DNA of 51,621 bases from Xenococcus sp. MO_188.B8 (lineage in GTDB: Bacteria > Cyanobacteriota > Cyanobacteriia > Cyanobacteriales > Xenococcaceae): positions 1-51,621 of the forward strand of contig JASJDR010000034.1 of NCBI GenBank assembly GCA_030065615.1, in the 5' to 3' direction. Both the position numbers and the translations under genes were made by a program. Below, piece after piece: positions 16,551 to 24,201 of the stretch. Numbering within the stretch: position 1 is the stretch's first letter; each line of letters begins with the position of its first letter. The notes beneath the pieces are model-generated. The model was not told the DNA's origin. It saw only the letters and a program-made list of their open reading frames with translations, and ran no database searches.

Positions 16551-18128
16551 TTACAGTAGAATGATCAGCAGCCAAATAATTCCTGCAATTCCCGCAAAAC
16601 CACCACCAACTAACAATTTCTTGTTTGGTTGACTAGATTTACTTTCGGGTTGGTAAGTTTTTTCACTAGCAACTGGTTTTTCTGCGGTTGCAGTTGCGCT
16701 TGCTGTTGATTCTGACTGTGATTCAGGAATAAAGATTTGGGTAAATTTCGGATCGATTGTTGGCGATTTTAGATTCTCAGATAAATCTGCTAAAGGAGCT
16801 TCCAAGTCATTTTCTTCTAGAGACTCTTGGGACTGCTCCAGTATAATGTCCTCTTTTGAGATATTTTTGTCTGATTCTGGCATAGTAGTTTTTTCTGGAT
16901 AATTGTCAATATTTTTCACTATAGTATCTTCTTGTTCCACAGTGTCTTCCACTCCTATTTCAGCAACAGCAGTTTCTAGGAGCTCTTCCGTTAGAGAATC
17001 GACCTCACTGACAGCGGCAACTTCTTCTTCTGGTTCCATCATCTCTTCTAATTCTGCCATAGGAGTTTCTAGGAGCTCTTTCGTTAGAGAATTGACCTTA
17101 CTGGCAGCGACAACTTCTTCTTCTGGTTCCATCATCTCTTCTAATTCTGTCACAGGAGTTTCTAGGAGCTCTTCCGTTAGAGAATCGACCTCACTGACAG
17201 CGGCAACTTCTTCTTCTGGTTCCATCATCTCTTCTAATTCTGCCATAGGAGTTTCTAGGAGCTCTTCCGTTAGAGAATCGACCTCACTAGCAGCGACAAC
17301 TTCTTCTTCTGGTTCCATCATCTCTTCTAATTCTGTCACAGGAGTTTCTAGGAGCTCTTCTAATAGAGAATCGACCTCACTAGCAGCGACAGCTTCTTCT
17401 TCCACAGTTTCTTCTGATTCTGAAACGGAAGTTTCGAGTGCTTCTTCAGCTAGAGAATTGACCTCACTAGCAGCGACAACTTCTTCTTCTGGTTCCATAA
17501 TCTCTTCTAATTCTGCCACAGGAGTTTCTAGGAGCTCTTCTAATAGAGAATCGACCTCACTGGCAGCGACAGCTTCTTCTTCTACAGTTTCTTTTAATTC
17601 TGCCACAGGAGTTTCTAGTTCTTCCGTTAAAGAATCAACCTCATTGGCAGCGACAACTTTTTTTTCTTTCATAATCTGTTCTAATTCTGCTATAGGATTT
17701 ATGGTAGCCATTTGTTTTCGAGTCTGCTCAGCACCGTCAAGCATCAACCCACGGAAATCAACGTAGGCATCATTCCAAGCCTGTTTAAAATTATCAGTCC
17801 ATTCACCGCCTAAAAATTGTTCAAAAGTAGTGAATAAAGCGTCTCTGACTAGAGGATAATGTTCAGGTGATGCTCCATAAGTAAATAGTTTTGCTCCCAA
17901 TCCCTGGAGAACATTCGTTAATACATCAGGCTGATGAAGATTGTCAATAACTAAGACTAAATCATCCCAAAGCTGATGTTTTTTGGTTTCTGGAGCAATA
18001 TTCGTCAAGAGAGATTCTAGTTCGGGATTAGCCTTAAATAGGTTGTTGTAACAACTAGTAACGAATAGATTCTTATAGGGCTTAATATAATTAAAGCTTT
18101 GTTCTAATAATTCTATTTGTAAAGACAT
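16551..18128 (-). CDS. Tail-anchored globin-like protein with acidic repeats
   Basis: The 525-aa protein has an N-terminal globin domain (about 1-135): SFNYIKPYKNLFVTSCYNNLF for helices A-B, LGAKLFTYGASPEHYPLVRDAL for F-G, then WNDAYVDFRGLML for H. At the proximal F8 position, where globins read LG.RH, this protein has LGAKL, so Leu81 replaces His and normal heme ligation is unlikely. Residues about 150-385 are nearly identical Glu-rich repeats of about 30 residues, with the core EVDSLTEELLETP. A hydrophobic C-terminal helix (about 504-525, GGGFAGIAGIIWLLIILL) would anchor it in a membrane with the globin in the cytoplasm. The function is unknown. Confidence 0.8.
   Translation of the reverse strand: MSLQIELLEQSFNYIKPYKNLFVTSCYNNLFKANPELESLLTNIAPETKKHQLWDDLVLVIDNLHQPDVLTNVLQGLGAKLFTYGASPEHYPLVRDALFTTFEQFLGGEWTDNFKQAWNDAYVDFRGLMLDGAEQTRKQMATINPIAELEQIMKEKKVVAANEVDSLTEELETPVAELKETVEEEAVAASEVDSLLEELLETPVAELEEIMEPEEEVVAASEVNSLAEEALETSVSESEETVEEEAVAASEVDSLLEELLETPVTELEEMMEPEEEVVAASEVDSLTEELLETPMAELEEMMEPEEEVAAVSEVDSLTEELLETPVTELEEMMEPEEEVVAASKVNSLTKELLETPMAELEEMMEPEEEVAAVSEVDSLTEELLETAVAEIGVEDTVEQEDTIVKNIDNYPEKTTMPESDKNISKEDIILEQSQESLEENDLEAPLADLSENLKSPTIDPKFTQIFIPESQSESTASATATAEKPVASEKTYQPESKSSQPNKKLLVGGGFAGIAGIIWLLIILL
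16960..17690. repeat. Intragenic 90-bp-type tandem repeats in the globin-like gene
   Basis: About eight units of roughly 90 bp, several nearly identical at the DNA level, encode the Glu-rich linker of the globin-like protein. They alternate between two variants, one with an EEMMEPEEE segment and one shorter form (EETVEEE). High DNA identity, including silent sites, indicates recent expansion. A serine-rich open frame on the opposite strand is a by-product of the repeat. Confidence 0.8.
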
Positions 18129-18485
18129 TGTTTGTGTACTCCTCGTAATATGTCGAGATCGTAGGAATTTATTTATTGCGATACGATAATATAGCCTTTC
18201 TCAAATAAGTGAGGTACAACAAACAACTAAATGCCTTGATATATCTTAATTAGCCGGCACCTCATGAGTCTAAGAATTGCTATGATTTTTATGGCGATGA
18301 CTTTTTATGAAGTGCAACAATTTTACCCGACTAAAGTCTTATATTTCATTACTTTTATCAATAAATAATATTTGTATCTAAAGAATAAATCTTCTTCCGC
18401 AACAGAAAATTTGAATATAATCGTTAGGGCGCAAGCCTGGCACTCTGACACAGAATCTGTTCTACTCGAAAACTGAAATAAGATA
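18129..18485. other. Divergent intergenic region, no further feature seen
   Basis: This 357-bp region lies between the globin-like gene and the divergent permease gene and must hold both promoters. I could not place convincing -10 and -35 boxes. The last 60 bases before the permease ATG (GGGCGCAAGCCTGGCAC) are more GC-rich but match no RNA family I know. Confidence 0.5.
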
Positions 18486-19511
18486 ATGTCTCGTTCTAGA
18501 GCTTTACAATATTACATAACAGCGCGATTACTTCTAGCACCTTTAATGCTATTAACGATCGCAACTATCGTATTTCTTTTATTGCGGGCTACTCCTGGAG
18601 ATCCCGCCGATGCCATTCTGGGTACTCGCGCCCCAGAAGCAGCCAAAGAAGAATTAAGACAAGAATTAGGACTAAATTTACCCTTGGGACTACAATATTT
18701 AGCTTATTTGGGCAAATTACTACAATTCGATCTTGGTAGCTCCTTAACTAGTCGGGGATTACCTGTCGTAGACGTGATCAAAGAATATTTTCCTGCTACC
18801 GTAGAACTTACTTTTTTCAGTATGTTAGTAGCGGTAGTTGTGGGAGTTTCTGTGGGCGCGATCGCAGCTTCTAAAACTGGTACCATGTATGAGGCAGTTG
18901 GAAGATTATTTGGCATTATCACCTATTCTTTACCGTTATTTTGGGTAGGAATGGTGTTACAGTTAATTTTCTCGGTACAGCTAGGCTGGTTTCCTTTAGG
19001 CACTCGTTTTCCTGTAAATCTCTCTCCTCCAGAGATGATTACGGGCTTATACACCATTGATAGTCTATTGGCAGGGGATTTGGGCTCATTTTTCACTACT
19101 TTATACTATTTAGCCTTACCCAGTATTACCCTGGGAATCTTGCTGAGTGGTATCTTTGAACGGATTGTCAGGGTAAATCTTAAGCAAACCCTCAAAGCAG
19201 ACTATGTAGAAGCAGCTAGAGCCAGAGGAATCCCAGAAACAACGATCTTAGTTTCCCATGCATTTAAAAACGCCTTAATTCCTGTAATTACCGTTTTGGG
19301 CTTGACTTTTGCTGCTTTACTAGGCGGTGCTGTGTTAACGGAAGTGACATTTTCTTGGCCAGGCTTGGGAAATAGACTCTATGAAGCCATTTCCCTGAGA
19401 GATTATCCCACAGTTCAAGGAATCATGGTTTTCTTCGGGATTATCGTAGTTTTCGCCAGTATAGCGATCGACGTGATCAACGCTTATATCGATCCTCGGA
19501 TTCGCTATTAG
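18486..19511 (+). CDS. ABC transporter permease, DppB/OppB type
   Basis: The 341-aa inner-membrane permease belongs to the peptide/nickel (PepT) importer family. It shows the family N-terminus with a long first TM helix and RATPGDPADAILGTRA, six predicted spans, and the cytoplasmic EAA loop EAARARGIPETTILVSHAF near residues 240-260 that contacts the ATPase. The C-terminal DPRIRY ending is typical of DppB. No DppC, ATPase or binding-protein gene is adjacent, so the rest of the importer must be encoded elsewhere. The gene is followed immediately by a GC-rich mosaic repeat. Confidence 0.92.
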   Translation: MSRSRALQYYITARLLLAPLMLLTIATIVFLLLRATPGDPADAILGTRAPEAAKEELRQELGLNLPLGLQYLAYLGKLLQFDLGSSLTSRGLPVVDVIKEYFPATVELTFFSMLVAVVVGVSVGAIAASKTGTMYEAVGRLFGIITYSLPLFWVGMVLQLIFSVQLGWFPLGTRFPVNLSPPEMITGLYTIDSLLAGDLGSFFTTLYYLALPSITLGILLSGIFERIVRVNLKQTLKADYVEAARARGIPETTILVSHAFKNALIPVITVLGLTFAALLGGAVLTEVTFSWPGLGNRLYEAISLRDYPTVQGIMVFFGIIVVFASIAIDVINAYIDPRIRY

Positions 19512-19512
19512 A

Positions 19513-19797
19513 TCAATGTTCAAACTCGCGCTTTCCCAAGGGGCTGTCACCTGAATTTAGTTCAGGTGCTTGAAAGCCCCGTTTGCGTCTTACGCCGCCC
19601 TAACCCTAAAGGGTACCCCTTCGGATAAGGATATACCGCTCCGCGACGCGCAGCTAGTCCTTTAGGGCACGCCCCGAAGGTAGCGCTAAAGCATACCGCT
19701 CCGCATATCCTTTAGGATAACGCGGGGTCGAGACCCTTCGGGCGGGAACGGGGGCTCAAATAAAAGCGGTGCGACCCTACGGGGTCGCTCGTCAATG
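19513..19797. repeat. GC-rich mosaic interspersed element
   Basis: This block of about 285 bp fills the whole space between the stop codons of the permease and the HEAT-repeat genes. It is much richer in GC than its surroundings and made of many small palindromes (for example GACCCTACGGGGTC and CACCTGAAT..ATTCAGGTG). The words AAACTCGCGC, GCGTCTTACGCCG, ATACCGCTCCGCAT and GGGGTCGCTCGTCAATGTT recur in the blocks near 44, 47 and 51.6 kb. Direct repeats TCAATGTT flank it at both ends. Confidence 0.75.
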
Positions 19798-20562
19798 TTA
19801 AATAAGTCCCTCAAACTCTAAGTCTTCGATCGTGCGTAATCCCCGAGAATCTCCGACTCGCAGAATAGCAGCCCTAGCATCATCTTTGACTCCCAAATCT
19901 TCATCTTCTACCAAAGATTCAATCAAGGCGTCGATCGCGGTAGCATAGATCACGTTGGAAGGTAATTCGCGACATAATTTGCCAATTGCCCAAGCACAGT
20001 TACTTCTCACCGCAGCTACCGCATCTCTGCGTAATCCTTGAATCAAAGGTGGTACGGCAGCAACAATATCTTCGTAGGCTAAGATTGCGATTTGTGCTAG
20101 ACCACTAGCAGCCCACAACCGCACTGCAGAGATATCTGTTTTAAGAGCATGAATTAGAGGTTGTAAAGCTCTGCGATCGCCACTATTACCTAAAGCCCAG
20201 ACAACTCCTTTACGAACATAACCATTCCAATCTTGGTTTAATAAGTTAATCAAAGGTTCAACGGCTTCTGGGCTAGTATTGCGCCCCAAAGCATAGGTAG
20301 CACTAACTCTGACTAGGGGACAAATATCATCAAGTAAGGCAATAAGGAGAGGAATCGAACGTTGATCTTCCAATTCACAAAAAACCCTAGCCGCTAGCAT
20401 CCTCTTTGAGGCTTCAGGATGAGAGAGCAATCCCAACATCTTTTCGATATCTTCGGGGGAGGTAGGGGCGATATTCAAATCTGAGCTTGATACATTTTGA
20501 TTACCTTGAAGATTCTCCAATCCTGCTTCACCATCCAATAGACCCAAATCATTATTATCCAT
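19798..20562 (-). CDS. HEAT-repeat protein
   Basis: The 254-aa protein has a disordered N-terminal 30 residues, then five to six HEAT repeats (helix pairs such as PLLIALLDDICPLVRVSATYAL and LIHALKTDISAVRLWAASGL). The repeats resemble those of bilin lyases of the CpcE/NblB type, which are abundant in cyanobacteria, but such repeats occur in many scaffold proteins and I cannot assign a bilin role. The stop codon directly abuts a GC-rich mosaic element. A GNAT gene lies about 100 bp upstream on the same strand. Confidence 0.8.
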   Translation of the reverse strand: MDNNDLGLLDGEAGLENLQGNQNVSSSDLNIAPTSPEDIEKMLGLLSHPEASKRMLAARVFCELEDQRSIPLLIALLDDICPLVRVSATYALGRNTSPEAVEPLINLLNQDWNGYVRKGVVWALGNSGDRRALQPLIHALKTDISAVRLWAASGLAQIAILAYEDIVAAVPPLIQGLRRDAVAAVRSNCAWAIGKLCRELPSNVIYATAIDALIESLVEDEDLGVKDDARAAILRVGDSRGLRTIEDLEFEGLI

Positions 20563-20659
20563 ATCAACGAAACTTAAATTTTATTTTTGATTATATTTTT
20601 TAATCTTTTTTAGGGCTTAAGATTTTATATTATCCCTTAATCTTAGAATATTTAGCGAA

Positions 20660-21127
20660 TTAATCTGACAAAGGCTTGATCATCAACCAAGACTCAGTTA
20701 TGAATCCCAACTTGTGATAAAGATTAACCGCAGTTTGATTCTTGGCAAATACTTGTAAGCCTATTTTGCGATCGCCTCTATCAATGGCCCATTCTTGGGC
20801 TTTTTGCAACAAATAAGTACCAATACCTTGACTACGATGATTTGGTAGGACAAAAATGAGGAATATTTGAGCATAGCGGTTATTAGTTAAGGGATCGATG
20901 GCATTACCCATCCATAAACAACCAATATTTTGTAAATCTTCTGTTCGTACCCACCATAGGGGAGTCTCAGAAGAAAAGTACCTATCAATAGTAGCTGTCA
21001 AATGAGAATATTCTTCCTGAGAGGAACAAATTTCCTGGTAGGTAAGTTTAGCAAACTCGGCTAAGATGAGATGTTCACTCTTCTTCCCCGATGCAATTTT
21101 GTAGCCTGGAGGTAATTTAAAACCCAT
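20660..21127 (-). CDS. GNAT-family N-acetyltransferase
   Basis: The 155-aa protein is a single GNAT domain. Motif A reads LPNHRSQGIGTYLLQKAQEWA, the acetyl-CoA binding loop and helix, and motif B reads NQTAVNLYHKLGF, as in RimI-like enzymes. The preceding strand AQIFLIFVLP completes the core. The substrate is unknown. The gene lies upstream of the HEAT-repeat gene and is transcribed divergently from the large kinase gene. Confidence 0.88.
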   Translation of the reverse strand: MGFKLPPGYKIASGKKSEHLILAEFAKLTYQEICSSQEEYSHLTATIDRYFSSETPLWWVRTEDLQNIGCLWMGNAIDPLTNNRYAQIFLIFVLPNHRSQGIGTYLLQKAQEWAIDRGDRKIGLQVFAKNQTAVNLYHKLGFITESWLMIKPLSD

Positions 21128-21246
21128 TTTTTAAGGTGAAGATTAATTTTATTTAGACAACAGGTAATAGCTCCCCGATCTCCCACTGCTTCCTTCTCTC
21201 CTATCTTTCTACTCTTCCTCGTTCTTAGTTCCTTATACAGTTTCCT

Positions 21247-23835
21247 ATGTCAGATCAAGATCAGACTATTCCCGTATCTGGGCTCAAAGATTCATCCCAT
21301 AATTCAGAAAGTGAGTATAAGTATCAAATGCTCTCCTCAGGAGATATTATTGGCAAAAAATATCAGATTATCAAAGAATTAGGCAGCGGCGGATTTGCCA
21401 CAACTTATTTAGCCATTGATACTCTTTCAATTGATAACAGCAAATGCGTCATCAAGCAATTACAACCAAGATTTAATAGTCCTTCTATTTGGGAAAATGC
21501 TAAAGAAAGACTAGAAACAGAAGGATTAGTGTTGCAAAAATTAGGCCAGCATGAGCAGATCCCACAACTACTCGATCATTTTGCAGAAAATGAACAATTT
21601 TATCTGGTTTTAGAATTTATTGATGGAGAAGATTTTACCCAAGAAGTTCAGAAAAAATTATTGAATGAAGTCGAAGTTATTCAATTTTTACAAGAGGTTT
21701 CAGAAATATTAGATTTTGTGCATCAACAGGGAGTAATTCATCGCGATATTAAGCCGAGTAACTTAATTAGAAGAAGTTGCGATCGCAAAATGATTCTCAT
21801 TGACTTTGGAGCAGTCAAAGAAATTGGCACCACGATTTTGCAATCATCTTTACGCTCATCTCGCAATACTGTATATACTCAAGTCATCGGTACTCCAGGA
21901 TACATGCCTCCTGAACAAAATAATGGCAAGCCTGTTTTCAGTAGCGATATTTATGCTTTAGGAAAAACTGCGATTTATGCCTTAACAGGACATTCTCCTA
22001 TCGAATGGGAACAAATTGAAATAGATGAAGCTATTTTTTGGCAGGATCATGCCAATATAAGTCAGGGATTAATCAAACTTATCCTACGAATGATCTCTCC
22101 TAAAACTTCTGAACGTTTCATTTCCGCCCCTCAAGTCATGGCAGCTCTCAAGCCTTTATTAATGATCGGAAAACTGTTACAAGACCGTTATTCTATTGTG
22201 GGATATTTGCATAGTGAAGGAGTTATTGATAACTATATAGTTCAAGACAATCAAGCCCAAGAATATTCTCTATATTTTGTAACGAAGATTAACACTGTAG
22301 AATTTAACGAGACATCTGTATTAGATACAAAAAAGCAAATACAAAGCTTTATTGAAAAAATAAAAAAGTTAGATAAAAATCCTCAAATATTATCAATACT
22401 AGATTATTTTATAATAAAAGATTGTCACTATTTGATCCAAGAATATATCCCAGGAACAACTATTGAACAATTAATCAAAAAAAATGTCATCTTTTCAGAA
22501 AATAAGATCTTACAATTCATCGAAAATACTGCTATAGCTTTACAAGCTTGTCATCACCAAGGAATTATTCACGGTAATATTAAACCTTCAAGCTTAATTC
22601 AGATTCAAGATCAAGAAACAATTGTGCTTCGAGATTTTAATATTATGGGAGAAATGACTAATGATTTTCTTAGTATTTACCAAAGTGATATCCCACTAGA
22701 AAAAAATACAGTCAGTATCTCCTATGCCAGTGATATTTATAGTTTGGGAATGACTGCTATTTACGCTTTAACTAGAATCTTACCCCAAAAATTAGCTAAA
22801 AATCCCCATACAGGACAAATATTATGGGAAAAAAATACTCAAGTCAGTGCAAATTTAATTAATCTAATCAATAATATGATTTGCCTAGATCAACGTCAAG
22901 GTTATCAGTCTCTAGAGCAAGTTATTCGCGCGGTAAAAAGAATTAAATCTCGCTCCAAATTTCCTTTATGGTATCTCTATATTTTGTCAGCACCTTTGCT
23001 ATTAATTGGTACGTTATTGATGGCTGCTCAATGGAGCCAAAGAACAGCTATTTTAGAATTTTATAAAGCAGATATTATGTTAGAAGGTCAACAATATAAT
23101 CTCGCCATAGATTATTATGACGCCGGGTTAAAAAAGATTTTTAAGACTAAAAGACAAGTCAAACATTTTCAACAAGTTTGGCTCAAAAAGGCAACAGCTT
23201 TTAATCGATTAGAAAATTATCAAGCAGCTTTAGAAACTTGTACTGAAGCTCTCAAATATTATCAAAGTTATCAATTATGGAATTGTCAGGGATTAGCATT
23301 AGATAGCTTAGGAAGATATCCCGAAGCAATTATTGCTTATAATAAAGCGATCGCGATTGAGCCAGAATATCTATGGCTCTGGAATAACCGCGGGGAAGTT
23401 TATACTAAATTAGGTCAAGTCGAAAACGCGATCGCAGATTTCAAAAAAGCTATTGAACTCAATCGGCAACAAAGTTTTGTACCGTGGAATAATTTAGGTA
23501 AATTATATTATCAACAGCAACAATACCAACAAGCAATTATTACTTATCAAAAAGCAATCACTGTTAAAAATGATTATGTTCCTGCTTTAATTGGCTTAGG
23601 AAATTGTTATAAAGCTGAGGAAAATTATGCTTTAGCTTTAGATACTTATAATCAAGTAATTCAGATTGATGATCATGCCTACGAAGCTTGGTTAGGTAAA
23701 GGTTTAGTAGAAGAATCTTTGCAAAGATATACAGAGGCAGCTAATACTTATCGGCAAGCTTTAAATATTAGAGAAGATAAAGAAGATGGAGAAGTTGTAC
23801 AGCAAGCTTTGCAAAGAGTCTTGAAAAAATTGTGA
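21247..23835 (+). CDS. Ser/Thr kinase - pseudokinase - TM - TPR protein
   Basis: The 862-aa protein has two kinase domains in tandem. The first (about 40-300) is complete: glycine loop GSGGFA at 46-51, Lys70, HRDIKPSN with Asp167, and DFG at 186-188. The second (about 312-560) is degenerate: the catalytic loop is HGNIKPSS (Asn444 for Asp) and the metal loop is DFN, so it is a pseudokinase. A membrane segment at about 572-594 (WYLYILSAPLLLIGTLLMAA) separates these cytoplasmic parts from a C-terminal TPR array of about six repeats. Cyanobacterial kinases of the SpkB/SpkC type often have single kinase domains, so the inactive second copy is notable. It may regulate the first. Confidence 0.92.
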   Translation: MSDQDQTIPVSGLKDSSHNSESEYKYQMLSSGDIIGKKYQIIKELGSGGFATTYLAIDTLSIDNSKCVIKQLQPRFNSPSIWENAKERLETEGLVLQKLGQHEQIPQLLDHFAENEQFYLVLEFIDGEDFTQEVQKKLLNEVEVIQFLQEVSEILDFVHQQGVIHRDIKPSNLIRRSCDRKMILIDFGAVKEIGTTILQSSLRSSRNTVYTQVIGTPGYMPPEQNNGKPVFSSDIYALGKTAIYALTGHSPIEWEQIEIDEAIFWQDHANISQGLIKLILRMISPKTSERFISAPQVMAALKPLLMIGKLLQDRYSIVGYLHSEGVIDNYIVQDNQAQEYSLYFVTKINTVEFNETSVLDTKKQIQSFIEKIKKLDKNPQILSILDYFIIKDCHYLIQEYIPGTTIEQLIKKNVIFSENKILQFIENTAIALQACHHQGIIHGNIKPSSLIQIQDQETIVLRDFNIMGEMTNDFLSIYQSDIPLEKNTVSISYASDIYSLGMTAIYALTRILPQKLAKNPHTGQILWEKNTQVSANLINLINNMICLDQRQGYQSLEQVIRAVKRIKSRSKFPLWYLYILSAPLLLIGTLLMAAQWSQRTAILEFYKADIMLEGQQYNLAIDYYDAGLKKIFKTKRQVKHFQQVWLKKATAFNRLENYQAALETCTEALKYYQSYQLWNCQGLALDSLGRYPEAIIAYNKAIAIEPEYLWLWNNRGEVYTKLGQVENAIADFKKAIELNRQQSFVPWNNLGKLYYQQQQYQQAIITYQKAITVKNDYVPALIGLGNCYKAEENYALALDTYNQVIQIDDHAYEAWLGKGLVEESLQRYTEAANTYRQALNIREDKEDGEVVQQALQRVLKKL

Positions 23836-23881
23836 ATTAATGGTTCACTATTCCAGCCAATAAAAATTTTAGATTAAAGCT

Positions 23882-24146
23882 TTGTATCCACAAACAAAAA
23901 CCTGCCCCCAATGCTATCAAACCCTCAAAAAAAAATACCACAAACAAAGATGGATTGTAAAGTTAAACTGTAAAAGTGGCAAGTTATTTTCTGAGGTGTC
24001 AAAATCCCGCATTTACTCACTCAGAAGCAGTCTATCGACCAGAAGAAGAAAATATTCTCGCCCTTAAGAGATCTACTTTTGGACTTGACGTGATTGTTTA
24101 TATTGGTAAGTTATGGCTTTTTTTTCCAAGGTTTTTACACATTTGA
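23882..24146 (+). pseudogene. Decayed transposase fragment with a frameshift
   Basis: From 23882 one frame reads a zinc-finger-like start, CPQCYQTL, then KQRWIVKLNCKSGKLFSEV. At about 24005 the similarity moves to another frame, FTHSEAVYRPEEENILALKR followed by STFGLDVIVYIG, ending at the TGA at 24144. That C-terminal pattern (RPEE..LALK..TFGLDVI..IG) is one I associate with the N-terminal regions of cyanobacterial transposases. The catalytic part is absent. I therefore call it a truncated, frameshifted insertion-sequence remnant. It accounts for most of the 366-bp gap; nothing else is seen there. Confidence 0.6.
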
Positions 24147-24201
24147 CAAAATACAAAAATCATAGAGAGTCAAAAAGTAGGATGCTCCCGATGATGTCCT
24201 T

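Noticed and set aside
16903-17766. Serine-rich 287-codon open frame on the plus strand
   Set aside because: It is the antisense of the Glu-rich repeat of the globin-like gene; the repeat length keeps the reverse frame open.
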